From assembly GCA_035079385.1 (NCBI GenBank), contig JAVHKY010000015.1, positions 248,001 to 312,000 on the forward strand: 64,000 bases of DNA. Direction: 5' to 3'. The translations under genes were made by a program, and so were the position numbers. Shown in pieces: positions 1-12,124 of this stretch (the first letter of the stretch is position 1; every line of letters starts with the position of its first letter). This stretch comes from Aspidiotus rigidus. Its lineage: Eukaryota > Arthropoda > Insecta > Hemiptera > Diaspididae. Under the pieces are notes generated by a model. The model was given only the letters and a program-made list of their open reading frames with translations, was not told the DNA's origin and did not search any database.

Positions 1-970
1 TGCTGTACGTTTCTAGAATAGCCCCTTCCCCCTCTCTTCAGAATCACAATCCTGTAAATTGAGCTCGATGATCTGAGTTTTTCACGTCTCCATCCAGGCT
101 CCTCTCATATATAGCTCCAAGATCTCAAAGTAGGTCAGAAGGTTCCTGTACTTCTTCCTGAATAGCCTCTAATTCTTTCGGAACCACAATTCTATAAATT
201 TAACTTGATGGTGCAAATTTTTCAAGCTCTTCCTCCCCACCTTCTTATATGTAGCTCGAAGGATTTTAAGCTCTCAAACTAGGTCAGAAGGTTCTTGTAA
301 ATTTTCCCGAATAGTCTTACCTCTTTCGGAACTACAATTCTATAAATTTAATTCGTTGTTCGGAATGCCCTATTCTCATATGTTGCTTGAAGGTCGAAAT
401 TCTTCCAAGCTCTGAAAATAGTTCAGAAGGTTCGTTTTCATTTTCCTTCCTTAGAAGGTTCGTTTTCATTTTCCTTCCTTAAAAGCCTTCTACTTCTTTC
501 GGAACCACAATCCCATGAATTTAGTTCGACGATCAAAAGTTGTTGAACTCCTCTCACGTAGTAACTCGAAGCTCGAAATCCTCTCAAGCTCTCGAAGTAG
601 GTAAAAAGTTCCTGTGTATTTTCTCAAATGGCCTCCACTTTTTTCGGCACCATAATCCTATAAATATAACTCAGAGGTCAACATTTTTCCAAGTTTCCTC
701 ATATAACTGGATGATCAATATTTTCCAAGCGCCCCCCTCCCCTTCTAATTAATAGCTCAGAGGTCAAAATAGCTCAAGAAGTTTTTGTGCATTTCCCAAA
801 CAGCGCCTGCCTTTTCCTAGGCTCGAAGGTTGAAATTTTTCCAAATCTCGCAACTTTCCAAGACTCCCTCCCTCTCTCATAATACGTAAATAGCTTGAAG
901 GTCGACATTTTTTTAGCTCTCAACGTAGTAAGACAGTTTCTCTGAACCTCCGTCCTCTTTCCTTGTTGCA
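1..970. repeat. Degenerate tandem array of about 160-bp units in an intron
   Basis: About six diverged units follow one another. Each contains the same order of landmarks: a stretch like AGTAGGTCAGAAGGTTCCTG, then CTTTCGGAACCACAAT, then CTATAAATTTAA, then a CT-rich segment and a TATATAGCTCGAAGG-like segment. Landmark recurrences lie roughly 140-175 bp apart. The TATATAGCTCGA part is the dispersed CT-rich module seen in many other places in this window. The array lies directly upstream of a splice acceptor, so it is probably intronic. Confidence 0.6.
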
Positions 971-1043
971 AAACAACTCATCTCATTATACGAACTTTTC
1001 GTATTGAATGATGACGTTACTAATAACAAAATATTTTTTGCAG

Positions 1044-2162
1044 CAGGATACTAGTAACGTCGACGGAGAAGAAGACGATCGTAGTATGGAAAATTACGAA
1101 GAAGAAAAAGAAATCGATCCGAAAACGGAACGTTGGACGGATATCAAACCGATCGCCTGCGATTGTTGTTCGAAAGTGTGGAATTCGAAGAAACAATTGT
1201 GGCAGCATCTGATTCGGTCCCACATCCCGGAATCGATGCACACCTGCGGCATTTGCCTGCGCGTGTGTCAAAACTACTACGATCTTTTTTATCATTTGGA
1301 CGCGCAACATTCAAACGCTTTGAATGATGGTGCAGCCCGATTTGCGTGTTACATCTGCGGCCATTACCACAATTCGCAGAGCAAGCTTGACAAGCATTTC
1401 GGTGTGCATAAAAACGCTCCACCGCCGACGGACTATACCTGCCAGTATTGCCAGCGTTCCTATCGCTCGGTCGTGTTCTATCGCGAGCACGTACGCAGTC
1501 ACGAAAGCGAACGCAATCCCCCCAAAAAGGAGTCTTCCGAGTTCAGCGGTTTCAGCATTAACAGCATTCTGAAGAAGAACGAAAACGACGAAGAGGATCT
1601 GGATAATCACGAGGACGATATCGAGTGCGAACGTGTGGACGAGGAGGACGACGAAGATATGGTCGAACTGGACGAAGACGAGGATAGCGATTCGGAGAAC
1701 AGCGACTCGAAAGAGACGTCATCGCAGGACGATAGCGTTTTCCGTGGTTATGAGAACACTTACAACAATCAGTTGCCTCAGAGCTCGAACGCGACGCCGA
1801 AAGAGGAAAAATTCGCTTTCGAAAATATGCCGGCGTACTTCCGGAATCAAGGAGAGGGCCAAAGAGAGCCGAAGCAGGAGCTGTTGGAAGTGGACGACGC
1901 GGACGTAGATCTGGAATCGAATATCAGTTGTTCGACGGTCGACAGCGCCAGTGAAATGCAAGAGGACGAGGACGAAGATATGATCGAGAGCGAAAGTGTA
2001 GTAAATGGGAGCCAGGAGTCGAGCGATGAGAACCATAGCGCATCTTACGAAAAGGTGAACAACAATCAGCAGCGACAGGACAAAAAAGTAGCGAGTGTCG
2101 AAGGCAAAATGAATTGCCACAACTCGAACGGCGAGAACTACTTTAGAAGAGTGACTGATTAA
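1044..2162 (+). CDS. Terminal exon of a C2H2 zinc-finger protein with an acidic C-terminal half
   Basis: Probable DNA-binding nuclear protein; only its last coding exon is in the window. The open frame reaches back to an ATG at 1008, but a pyrimidine-rich acceptor ending TTTTTTGCAG at 1043 precedes the frame in phase 0, so I start the exon at 1044. Counting from codon 1008, four C2H2 fingers are visible at about residues 51-72 (CDCC...HLIRSH), 80-101, 114-134 and 145-165. A long acidic region rich in D/E/S follows (about 200-350), a typical low-complexity activation or interaction segment. The stop is TAA at 2160-2162. The fingers lack regular TGEKP linkers, so this is not a KRAB/ZAD-style tandem array. 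I do not recognise the ortholog. Upstream exons are missing (off the window or in unresolved intron), so the protein's N-terminus is unknown. Confidence 0.85.
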   Translation, partial: QDTSNVDGEEDDRSMENYEEEKEIDPKTERWTDIKPIACDCCSKVWNSKKQLWQHLIRSHIPESMHTCGICLRVCQNYYDLFYHLDAQHSNALNDGAARFACYICGHYHNSQSKLDKHFGVHKNAPPPTDYTCQYCQRSYRSVVFYREHVRSHESERNPPKKESSEFSGFSINSILKKNENDEEDLDNHEDDIECERVDEEDDEDMVELDEDEDSDSENSDSKETSSQDDSVFRGYENTYNNQLPQSSNATPKEEKFAFENMPAYFRNQGEGQREPKQELLEVDDADVDLESNISCSTVDSASEMQEDEDEDMIESESVVNGSQESSDENHSASYEKVNNNQQRQDKKVASVEGKMNCHNSNGENYFRRVTD

Positions 2163-4590
2163 AGTTGGTGTTACATTCTCGCAAATTAATCTTATTTTGT
2201 TTGTTTTTTTTTCTGCTATTACCGCTTATAAAAAAATTATTCTTAGAATGAGTGGTTATTTTTTCACAGTTCCTGCGTGACTGCCTTGTATTATTATTTT
2301 TTTAAATTTCGTGTTTTGAATTTTTTTCCCCTTCTTTTTTTGGTTTTCCATTTTTATTTTGTTAACCTTTTTTTATTTAATTATTATATTCGAGTACAAA
2401 GTAATAATGTAGTGAACGTCGACTGAGTCGAGTATAAAACTTGGGGAAGATTTTTTTTTTTTTCAATTATTACTCTCGTGTCTTCGTTTACTCAGCACTT
2501 ATTTTTCCAGCTTTTAAAAGCGTCAACGACGTATTATTTATCGTTTATTCGAACGATATAAATGTACATAAAGTAGGAAGACCTCACCGTTTACTTTTTT
2601 TGTTAGTCAATAATGGAAGGTGTACATGTCAGTCTTATTGTAATGTATATTTTGTAATATAATTAACAATGCATTAATTTAAGTAATTAGCCTTCGATGG
2701 GGCGGGTAAAAAAAATGACTGATGTACTTAAATTTTGTTCTTTTAACGCCAATTCTTGTAACTATAATGAAGAGAGAGACTCGAATATTATAGGTAACGT
2801 TTACTAATTTAGATTTTATACATTACTTGACTAGAGTAAAGTGACAATTTTGTAGTTCACACACCCGTTGATGCGAATCGACCTTTAATTTTTGAATAAC
2901 GATACCTTTATATCTAGTCACACGTCATCGTCAACGATGTTTTATCTAAATTATTTACGTAGACTTCGTCGAGCAGGTTCTCGTAGGCATTATGAAAAAA
3001 AAAAAAATTTGACCATGAAATTTTTTTATTCGATTTGTATATGATTAGTTGACGAATTTAAGTAAAAATAGGAATAACGTACAAGTACGAGAGAAATATT
3101 GACTTCCTCTGTTTAGAATTTTAGCTCTATTTTCTTCTAGTTAATTATGACTCTTCCGACGGGCCGATCTGCGCGTCGAACGCTGAGGAGCGTAAAAATT
3201 GGGACCAAATTGTCCGAGGAGGGGTCAGCAGTACATTCAAATCGAGCTTTCAATTTAGATTCACTCCGTTCTCAGGATGGTTCGACGTGTCAGACTCGCT
3301 TAGTTGTAGATTCGTTACCGTTTTAAGTCATTGAATAACATTATATTTTTACAATTTTTTTTTTTTTTTTCTTTTTTCTATCAATTTAATGATGGACACG
3401 GTAAATTTACACACGTATATTTTCGAGAATACTCGTCCGCACTTCGATCTGGTTATTTGTAATAGGTGTTAAGATCTTTTCTTTTTTTTTTTCTTTTTTT
3501 TTAGAAAATCAAATTACATCGGCGAGTTTCAGCATTATCTTTTTTACTCGCGATATTTTTACGTATTTATTATAATATTATATTTATTTTTTAATATTTT
3601 ATCTATTAGTTTATAATATGTTTATTCATTATCGATGATTCGTACGTCGTATAAACGAGTAAAAAGATACTGCCCATGTACATAGATGATATCAGAAAAA
3701 CGCGTGTATATGCCTGAGCGTGTGTTATATATACGTATATGTGTTTAGATTAATTATATTGCGGTACAGTATAAATTAATGATTGTTTGTAATTTGTAAT
3801 ATCGTGATCGCGAGATCGGATGTTACTATTTTTTTTGGACTAACATTCATTCTAGTTTTATTCCTATTGAAGGAGAAAAAAAAAAAGACGAAATATTCAA
3901 ACTAAAATATTAAATTAATGGAAAAATGTTAATTACTTACCTATACTATGATTATCATCGTCACTAGTTGAAGGTTAAGATGTCGAGAGTACGTACAAAT
4001 GATCTCTTTCGAGGGGTGTAACTAGAATGTGTGAGTACATGTATGCTTATGAGAATGATATAAAATAAAATATGAATTTACGGGTGGCGTCATCTTTTTT
4101 TCTTTTGCGAAGTTGGACGAGACCTAAAAGGGGTATCTTCGTAACGATTTTCCGGAATATTCCATCGGAACCTAATTACGGTTATTCACCTCTGGTGCTA
4201 CAGCCATCTTCTAAATCTGAAGAGGGGAAGTATGAAAGTATTTTCATCGATTCCCTTCATTTCTGTGATTAAAATATTATGATAACGAGCCCCGTTTTTT
4301 ATGCACTTTTTTTGTAATAATTTTGTCAAAGTTTATATTTTTTTTAGGCGCTTCGTATAGTTGAAAATATGCGGAAATGTGTAGAGAACCAACTTACGAA
4401 AATTAGTCAACATTTTTATAAGCCTTTAATAGGTGTTAGGAATGCAGGTTCACGAATAAATAAAACGCCATACTTGTAGAATTCGTTCGAAGAATGTGAA
4501 AACTACGTGATGATGAATTTCCGCGTGTCGTTATTTTTCGATTTTGATATTTCATTACTTTTTATTATTTTATTTTTATTTTTTTTTCTT

Positions 4591-4628
<38 letters not shown>

Positions 4629-4690
4629 AAGTTGTGTTATAACGTTCCAATATTTATGATTCACGTGTTTGTAATAAATCTATTCTTTTT
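2163..4690 (+). other. Probable long 3'UTR of the zinc-finger gene
   Basis: An AT-rich, apparently single-copy stretch follows the stop codon, with no other coding potential that I trust. It contains two exact Pumilio-type elements TGTACATA (2563-2570 and 3677-3684), many T-runs, and AATAAA signals at 4455, 4459 and 4673. The mRNA could end near 4480 or 4700. A 66-codon open frame at 4072-4272 has no recognisable features and I treat it as chance. The UTR extent is inferred from lack of repeats and from the poly(A) signals only. Confidence 0.45.
4596..4625. repeat. (CT)n microsatellite
   Basis: About 15 uninterrupted CT dinucleotides near the proposed 3' end of the zinc-finger transcript. 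Confidence 0.95.
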
Positions 4691-5008
4691 CTTCTTCTAT
4701 TTTCTGATACTACACACTTAATATTGTGTAATTCGATTCAAATTATCTTATAAAAATGTAGTTAATTAAAAGTTCGCAAATTAAATGATTGTATTTTGAT
4801 CGATACCTGACTGAGGGGACGAATGCGGGTTCTGCTACATCGGTAAAATGGTATAATTTTTGAATTTCAGAATTTTGGAGAATTTCGTTATCTTGAAACT
4901 CGTATGATTGAAAATATGAAACCTGATGCGAGTCGGAGAAAGTTGTCCGAGTCGATAAATCGTAGTGTAGCATTTTATATTATGCTCGCTTCGCTTAAAA
5001 AGATATAT

Positions 5009-5090
5009 CAATCTCAATTATATCGATATATAAATCTCGATTATACCAATATATTGATCTTGATTATATCGAAATATCGATTCTATACTT
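5009..5090. repeat. Short AT-rich tandem repeat
   Basis: Three to four imperfect copies of a roughly 23-bp unit resembling ATCTCAATTATATCGATATA follow each other. The rest of 4700-5240 holds nothing I can recognise. Confidence 0.6.
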
Positions 5091-5244
5091 CCGCTGTTCA
5101 TTTCGGGTCAATGACGTCATACATTTTATAAGATTTACTGATACGAACGTACCAGTGCCACCAATGTTGTAAATTTGAAAGTGCCACTTAATGCAAGGTC
5201 TACCAGTATGCCAAGTATGATTGAACAGAAAAAAAAAGTAAATA

Positions 5245-5390
5245 ATATAATAGAAACTAGCCGCTTGCGGCACGCCTTCGGCGCGCCTGGCGGCTAGGCC
5301 TGCGGCGCCAGACAGGCTCACGCTTCGCGCTCGCTGTTTCATGATTACGGGCTCGCGCTTCGCGCTCGCAAAGAGCACGCCGCCGACGGA
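5245..5390. mobile_element. 5' part of a hairpin-bearing non-autonomous element (copy 1)
   Basis: After an AATATAATAG-like start comes a GC-rich hairpin with arms CTAGCCGC (5267-5274) and GCGGCTAG (5290-5297) and an inner CGCC-TTC-GGCG stem. CTTCGCGCTCGC-type repeats follow. The same architecture with a changed but still complementary stem occurs at 33990-34030, which marks it as a dispersed element. The sequence stands out as a GC island in AT-rich DNA. The downstream end is not clear. Confidence 0.55.
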
Positions 5391-5498
5391 CTATCACTTG
5401 CTGAAAGATACCATATTTCATGAGAGCTCATAACGTTTGAACTTTCAATAGTCAAATATGTATTCCCACTTGCCATCTAGTTCACTGTTCCCACCAGT

Positions 5499-5523
5499 AC
5501 ACACACACACACACACACACACA
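5499..5523. repeat. (AC)n microsatellite
   Basis: Uninterrupted AC dinucleotides, about 12 repeats. Confidence 0.95.
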
Positions 5524-5639
5524 TACGCAATTCCAAACTCAACCAACAAACAGCCCGCTGGCATGGGTAAAGGCTAATTTTGTCCTAGCTCTGTCAAGAC
5601 CGAGGTGTGGGTTTCTGACCATCATAGTCTTATATTTTT

Positions 5640-6140
5640 CAGAATTTCTTCAATATGAGTCATATGGGATTTGGTATTGAGAATTCAAGGGAGCCTAGAC
5701 CTAGATAAAGTAGTATAAAGATGGCCTAGACCTTCCAAGTCCCTCTCCTGTCATATATGGCTCAATAGTCGAAATTTTTTCGAATCCCCTTCCTATTATA
5801 TGACTCGATAGTCGAAATTTTTTCAAAGTCTCCCTCTTATCATATTTAGCTCGAGAGTCAAAACTTTTCCAAGTTTTTTGTTGGACGGCGGAAGGCAAAT
5901 TTCTCAAAAAGCCACTCATAGAACAGGATCCCTGTTAAAATGTTGACTCTTGAGCTATATATGATAGAAGGAGGACTTGAAAAAATTCCTATCATATATG
6001 GCTCGAGAGTCAAAAGTTTTCTAAGTCCCTCTCGTATCATATATGGCTCGATAGTCCAAATTTTTCCAAGTTTTTTGTTGGACAGCGGACGGCAAGATTC
6101 TCAAAAAGCCCCCTATAGAACAGGTTTCCTGTTAAAACAT
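5640..6140. repeat. Cluster of the dispersed CT-rich 42-bp module with two terminal hairpins
   Basis: Module A (TCCAAGTCCCTCTCCTATC, then ATATATGGCTCGAGAGTC, then AAAATTTTT) is repeated several times. A TTGGACGGCGGAAGGC-like segment and CTCAAAAAGCC follow, and then the palindromes AACAGGATCCCTGTT (5922-5936) and AACAGGTTTCCTGTT (6119-6133). The start, with GGATTTGGTATTGAGAATTC, also occurs at about 11785. It is part of the module family found at 11740-11960, 48534-51180, 57707-58173 and 63730-63950. Confidence 0.7.
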
Positions 6141-6189
6141 CACTAAATATCACGACAGCCACATCTAACCACTTTCTCTGATAATAAAA

Positions 6190-7165
6190 TCCTACTGGAA
6201 CTGGATACCCGATTGATATTGATAAGTAAATTAATAAGCGTAGATATCATTTCAAACAATCAAAGATCACGTTCTGTATTCATAATTCGAATCACGATTC
6301 TACATAATATTGTATTTACGCAATTGATCAAAAACTCATCGCAATTGATCAAAAACACATCAAACTACTCCTACTATTCAGATGATATTTTTCTATTTAC
6401 TTTCGGGATTTGTAGATTAAATTTGATTTAGAGCATTCGAGTTCCTGAGAACCAAAACATAAGAACCTACAAAATAATTTGAAATTTCATAATTCACAAA
6501 AAGCAGAAACTATATGCGATCAAGTATCATCAGTACTGTCGATTAAAATATCTACCTCTTACGACATTATGGAACATTTTCTAATGTTGTTCCGCGATTT
6601 GTGAAATAAATCTCACAGGCTAGTTTTTCCTTCGATTTCGAGAATTCAAGTACTTGCGGACTAAAACATAGGACCTACAAAATAGTCTAACAATAAGGAA
6701 AATTCATCTACCAGTATCGGATACTTGGATTGATAAATAAGTAAGAGCAGTACCTATCACTTCATTCGATCGAGAATCACGTTCTGTATTCAAAACTCAA
6801 ATCACGATTCTATTTCTACAATCGATCAAGAGCACATCAACCTACCGTACTTACTATTTTCAACCTCTTTCTCCTGTTAATGAGTACGGTAATAGTTCAC
6901 TTGCGCTTATTGATCTTTTCATCCGATAGACTTCATCCACAACAGAAAACACAAAACCTGGCCGTTCATTTCGTAATTGGTTTTCTTAGGAAATTAGAAT
7001 TTCAACTTCTCGCTGATCCTATTTCGTTCCAAATTTCATATAATACCAGTATACGAAAAACCGAAGCTAGATGCGATCACAAATCAATGATACCCATTTA
7101 TGTTTTCCAACACTATCCTATCGAACAATTTTTAATTTTGTTTCGTTATTCTGGCTGAAAAATGA
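6190..7165. repeat. Two diverged direct copies of a roughly 0.5 kb unit
   Basis: The landmarks ATCACGTTCTGTATTCA, TCACGATTCTA and ATTGATCAA(A/G)A appear in the same order at about 6265-6360 and 6775-6835. ACATAAGAACCTACAAAATA at about 6457 recurs as ACATAGGACCTACAAAATAG at about 6665. I see no coding potential and no termini. Confidence 0.5.
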
Positions 7166-7539
7166 ATATCAATTGTTTCTCAGTTGTTCAGTTCAGTCCT
7201 CTTTCAATTTCAAAGTTTCGAACACAAAATAGCAGAATGATAATAATGACATATGAATTTTTGATAATAATAAAAATTTTCTGAAAATATTCAACCTATG
7301 GATGTTGTGATGAATGATAGCCGATAGCACCCTTGCTGTCGACACGCAGGACCGAGTGAGCGCACCCCGGTGGCCACTGATCGACAGACACCACCTTCGA
7401 CGGTTTGTAAACAAAGTGTGTTTTATTATATAGGATTGTTTGAAACACGATGTCATTGCAAACATTTCTTTTTCTTCCTAATTTTGTTTATTATTAAAAT
7501 ATTAGCTTGTTGATTCTCACAATGGCGCCATTTTCTTTC

Positions 7540-8040
7540 AGCTCGATACCGACTGCCGATATCCGGCAGTCGTTTGGATTTCGTATCCAAGTTCTTTCAT
7601 ATTACTAGATAAATTTATGTGAAATCGGATGCCGTATTAGCTACAGCCCATCACATCTGGTATAGATGCATGTACGTCCACGCCTTGTAATATTTAGTAA
7701 GTTATTTTAATGATTCGAAGAATCAACATTCATCATTCAATACTATTACTTTTAGGAAACAACTCGCGTGATACCTGCAGTCGTTTAGATTTAACAACCA
7801 ATCAAGCGAACACCAGATGTATAATCCATTTAAGTGCACGCGTACAAGAAATGCAAAACAGTTGACAAAATTATGCGAGATTGATGTTTTAGTTTTGGTA
7901 CACAAACATGTACGTCCAAGAAATGGTCCAAAATATAGATAGCTCGTAAGTCTACAAAAGTTATTAATAATTGGCCTTCGATATCAAGTATTGATTGTAA
8001 TCCTTGAATTAAAGATGAAAATGCATACCTCAACACCTAC
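7540..8040 (+). repeat. About two exon-like tandem units in the left copy
   Basis: These units correspond to the roughly 255-bp tandem units at 41500-42360 on the other strand. Each has a CGACTGCCG/CCTGCAGTCGTTT-like start, a central TTATGCGAGATTGATG or related segment, a CATGTACGTCCA segment and a GTAAGT donor-like sequence (about 7698 and 7946). The frames are broken here. The products are unknown. Confidence 0.4.
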
Positions 8041-10006
8041 GGTATCGATGTGCACTTTGAGGAAAACAAGGAAGACAGTGACAAGCACGTTTATGACAAA
8101 GTTGGAGACAAGAGATGTACCTAATATGCATTGATTAAAAAGTCGTTTATCCGAGGTGAGTTTGAAAACAAGAAACTTTCAACGAGAAAGCCTTCAATTT
8201 CATCTCGAACCCTACTCATAGAGTTTGTTGTCGTAGTGCTTCAAAAGGGATATGATTATTTCACTATTCAGTTTGCGATTTGATAGGATTTTAAACTCAT
8301 CAGGGAAGATTGTACACCTGAGAAATCGAACGAAGATATGCCAAACGATCTGCTCGATATGGAGAATTGGAGCAACTGTGAAAAACAAAAAGAACTTACG
8401 AAACAGAAAATATCTAAAAACCCAAGAGTTCGAGAGCGGACACTAGCTTTCAGGTCGAATTTCATGATAATGAAGAAGGCGATATATTGACCCATGTTTG
8501 TGGTATCAATGTGAGGATGAGAGACAATCCATCACAAGTCCGAGTGAGAAAAGTGAGAAATTCCAAAATATTATTACTGATACTGTTGACTTATTATTAT
8601 TTCTCTTTTTCCCACTTATCGGCGTTCTCATGGAAAAGTTGAGTCTGTGATTGGGTGACGTATTTGGTAATTTTATTGGATCCCAAGCCTAATCTACAAA
8701 ACTTGGGCGTCATTCTATACTATTCACGAATTTTTGCTAGAAAAAAGAATTTAGGCTTCCTCTTAAAATCTCGTTCAAAGAGAATATTTTTAGTAACATC
8801 CAAGGGGAGTCGGTTTCTCTTGATCGCGTTCACTCATCATTTACAGGTCACTTTCTTGAAACCCTTACCTTGAAGAATTTTTAGTAATGGATAATAACGA
8901 GGATCGGTTTTCAATTCATACCCTACCTTGCGGGTCGATTTTACTCCTCACACTTGCCAGTTTTCAAGGATTGATTTTTTGTGTCTTATTTCGTCTGTTT
9001 GATGGTGTTTATTTGTAGATCGATGCACCTACAAAGTTTATAAAATTTTGATGAAAAATTCGAATTGGTTTTTCGTTTCTGCTGTGCTGTTTGCAATGCC
9101 ATTCGAAGGCTAAATATTAATTTGTTATTGAATTTTTTTCAGTTTGGAGTCAACCAATCTTGAAAGTTTTATGGTAATTTGATTGTTTCATCACGTTAAT
9201 ATCTAACTCTTTCCCATATACGTGAACTGGTTTTTTACGTTCAGTTTTCAGAAGAAAAAATTTGCCCTAGTTATGTGTATTCAATTACTGTTTTCATTTT
9301 TTCATTATTTGCATTAATGTTGTCTGTATCTCAATTGTGCATCTTTACTTTGTTTTCCCCCGTATGGAAATTCTGCTTCCTCTCCATCAAAATTGAAAAT
9401 AATTTTATCTGGTCTGCAGTTCTAATTGGAGTTCCACCTTCCATACCTGAAATTTCAATTAAATATAGGTAAAAACACTAGATCTTGCGTTGTTTCAATA
9501 TTAAATTGTTCCAGATTGTTTATCATTGTACTGGCAGCAGTTAATTATTTTATTCGTAAAAGTATGATGAAACTCAAGAATACAGTGTACTCAAAAAGTA
9601 AAATGTACTCTCTTCAGTAACTTCTGTCCGAGCGAAGCCTTTTTCATTTTTTTTTTTTTTTTTTTTTTTTTTCAATTTTACAAGTTCTCGCCTGTATTTG
9701 GGTTTTAAGCTTGATGGTGAATCAAATATAGATGCGTTGGATCTAATTTCCTGTGTTTAGATGAGAGATGTTGTTTTGAATGGATTGAGGTCATCGGCGA
9801 GAGTTGTTTAAATTGATGGTAAAATCTGATGGGTCCGGCAGAGAGGACCTGAAGATAGGCTTGCAAAATGTGGGTGGCTGTTACAGGAGAACTGAGATTA
9901 TGGTATACACATGATGACGAAGATGCGTTTTCTTTATTGAAATGTCTTCTTCCTCATCTCCAATTTTTATTCCCAACCATTTTTTTTTTCTAAATTGTTT
10001 AAGTAC

Positions 10007-10330
10007 TCAAAATGGTCCTTTGTATGGTGTTTCAAGCGGGCGTTGGACTCTTCCTACTCTTACGTAAACATGTGTTACATCCTTAAGATCTGAATGGACA
10101 AATATTTTTCTTCCCTTTGCAGATGTTGAGGAAAACTGGGTGTAAATTTTGGAAGGCGTGGCAAAATTTTTAGACATACTCATGAAAGTCAACTATCTTG
10201 CCCTCCTCCGTATTTTTTATGAAATCCCCAGGTAGCCTTAGGGTGATTTCCGAAGCAAACTCCGCACAAGATGTCCGTGAATTGTCTTTAGGGGCGGCGC
10301 GAAGTCTCAATAATTCCCTATTTCAGACTG
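10007..10330 (-). pseudogene. Ty3/Gypsy-type integrase C-terminal fragment (left copy)
   Basis: On the minus strand the frame contains LRLPGDFI, then an FVHSDLKD...HVYVRV block, then a VQRPLETPYKGPF block. This order is diagnostic of the region after the integrase core in Ty3/Gypsy pol proteins, where the segment binds DNA. Only about 100 residues remain, frames are shifted, and no protease, RT or integrase catalytic core is visible. A parallel copy lies at 39397-39725. It is a relic that cannot be functional. Confidence 0.7.
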
Positions 10331-11072
10331 CTTATTTCAATTATACCGTCGGCCTCGGATTTACACCCAGTTGTCTTTATGTGTTGTTCTTCAGACAATT
10401 TCTTTGTAATTGTAATATCTCCCAACAAGTGAAAAATTTCTTGTATTTTATTTAAATTGTTTATTACTCGTATTGTCACTATCTTTATTTTTTAATCATG
10501 AAATCAACCTTTTCAGGATTTCCTTGACCTATGACAACCGACTTAATGATGACCATGCAGTCAGCAATGTGTACCACAAGAACATTGGCTGCAACGCGAG
10601 TAGTCCGATGGAAGAGAACGTTATTTTGATAGATTGTCATACCACAATTTCACATAATAGTATAAACTTATTTTGCGTGTACTTCTCTTGTAGTTCACAG
10701 AATTTCAAATATAAAATCAAATGAACCTATAATTGAGTAGTATTCTTCATTTGCATTATCATTTTTTTCTCTTTCAAAAGTTTATTTACTCAGTAAGTAG
10801 GTAAATGAGATTTCCTATGTTGATAGAAAGTTGATTGATATAAACGTAGTTCACACCTATTTTTAAAAAAGACAATTATGTGACTGTGCTAAATGAGCAG
10901 TTGAAAAATGAGTCATTACCTAGTATCAAACGCTTTCTAATTTTATCAAGAACTTCTCAAGTACAATAAGCACTTTGTATGATTTTGAGGGATAGACAGA
11001 TAGCAATATATTCATAGCGCACCCACCACATACTTTTTCACATTACAGAAAATTTTCTTCAGTACCTATTCA

Positions 11073-11740
11073 AGTTGATAATTGTTGCCCGTAAGAATAT
11101 TGTATAATATGTCGACCGGCAGTTTGTAAATCCAACTCTTCTATTTTACAAACTTCCTAGACCGTGTACAACGCGCCTAGAGAGTTTATAAATTAGCTAG
11201 GTATTGAAAAACAACCGAAAAATTTCTAAAAGAAATACAGTAAAGACGCATCCGTTTATTTTAAATAGGTTCATGTACCTACAAGTTTCAAACATTTTTT
11301 CTATCACAAAAAAAAATATAAGGAAAAAAAATGTTTTAATGAATGATTATTGAATGAAGATACAGGTTGAGTGAGGTTCACTCATCTTTCCTTAGTACCA
11401 GTAGTGACAGGATTTTATGATAAAACAAGAGGTAGCTTACTGACTTGTATTTTGCCATCGAGGAGGTGAAATTATTAAAAAGTACTGGAACACGTACAAT
11501 GAATCCTTTGTAGTATTTGACATCTTGCATAATCTGGCTCATCGAAGAGGATAAGCCAATTAGTATATGAAGCATTGTATATCTAGTTACTCAAAGGGCT
11601 GTCTTTTCGGTTATACTGGATACACCCAAGCACCCTGCTATATATGATACGAGGGGGACTTGGAAATTGGAAAAAAATTACTTCCTATCACATAAAGAAA
11701 GAAACTGAAAAAAAAAACGACGGCTCCTTAACGAAGTTGA
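11073..11740. other. Unassigned AT-rich sequence
   Basis: I see no gene, no clear repeat boundaries and no RNA gene here. A 65-codon open frame on the minus strand (11378-11575) has no recognisable features. Confidence 0.5.
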
Positions 11741-11960
11741 ACGAGGAACGCTGGGAACCTATTTTGTGAGTCAAATTGGATTTGGTATCGAGAATTCAAG
11801 GAGGCCTAGACCAACTATGAGCCTAGTACAATATAGTTCGAGAGTCAAAATATTTAACAGAGAACTTGTTCCATGGGAGGTTTTTTAGAAATTTGCCTTG
11901 CGCTGTCCGGCTAAAAATTTGGAAAAATTTCTACTCTCGAGCTATATATGATAGGAAGGG
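11740..11960. repeat. Dispersed module cluster in reverse arrangement
   Basis: It contains GGATTTGGTATCGAGAATTC and GGAGGCCTAGACC (as near 5670), an AGTTCGAGAGTC segment, the decayed palindrome AACAGAGAACTTGTT (11856-11870), a TTTGCCTTGCGCTGTCCGGC segment and a CTCGAGCTATATATGATAGG module. This is the reverse order of the modules at 5640-6140. Confidence 0.6.
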
Positions 11961-12124
11961 GGAAAATTAAACGAATACGTTCTTCTACGTTACAGTTATC
12001 CATAATAATAGCGAAAATAATAATACTCCAAAGGGAGACTAAACAATGCAAACCGTCGAAAAAATTAAAACAACGCGCGCTTTCAGTTAATAAACTATCT
12101 TCCGGACTAAAATAAAAGCAACTG

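Larger units (their letters stand above)
7440..11072. mobile_element. Left copy of a long inverted duplicated element
   Basis: This segment matches, in reverse orientation, most of 37766-42500. The match starts at AATAGGTACTGAAGAAAATT (the 11072 end here, 37766 there) and runs through the Ty3/Gypsy tail and the AT-rich central part to the exon-like units near 7540-8040. Nearly identical frames at 9426-9620 and, in reverse, at 40129-40311 show the similarity clearly. The outer left boundary near 7440 is approximate. It is probably a composite or LTR-type element that inserted twice in opposite orientation. Confidence 0.7.

Noticed and set aside
1020..2120. Other frames and antisense frames in the zinc-finger exon
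   Set aside because: Shadows of the zinc-finger coding frame, which alone has the finger pattern.
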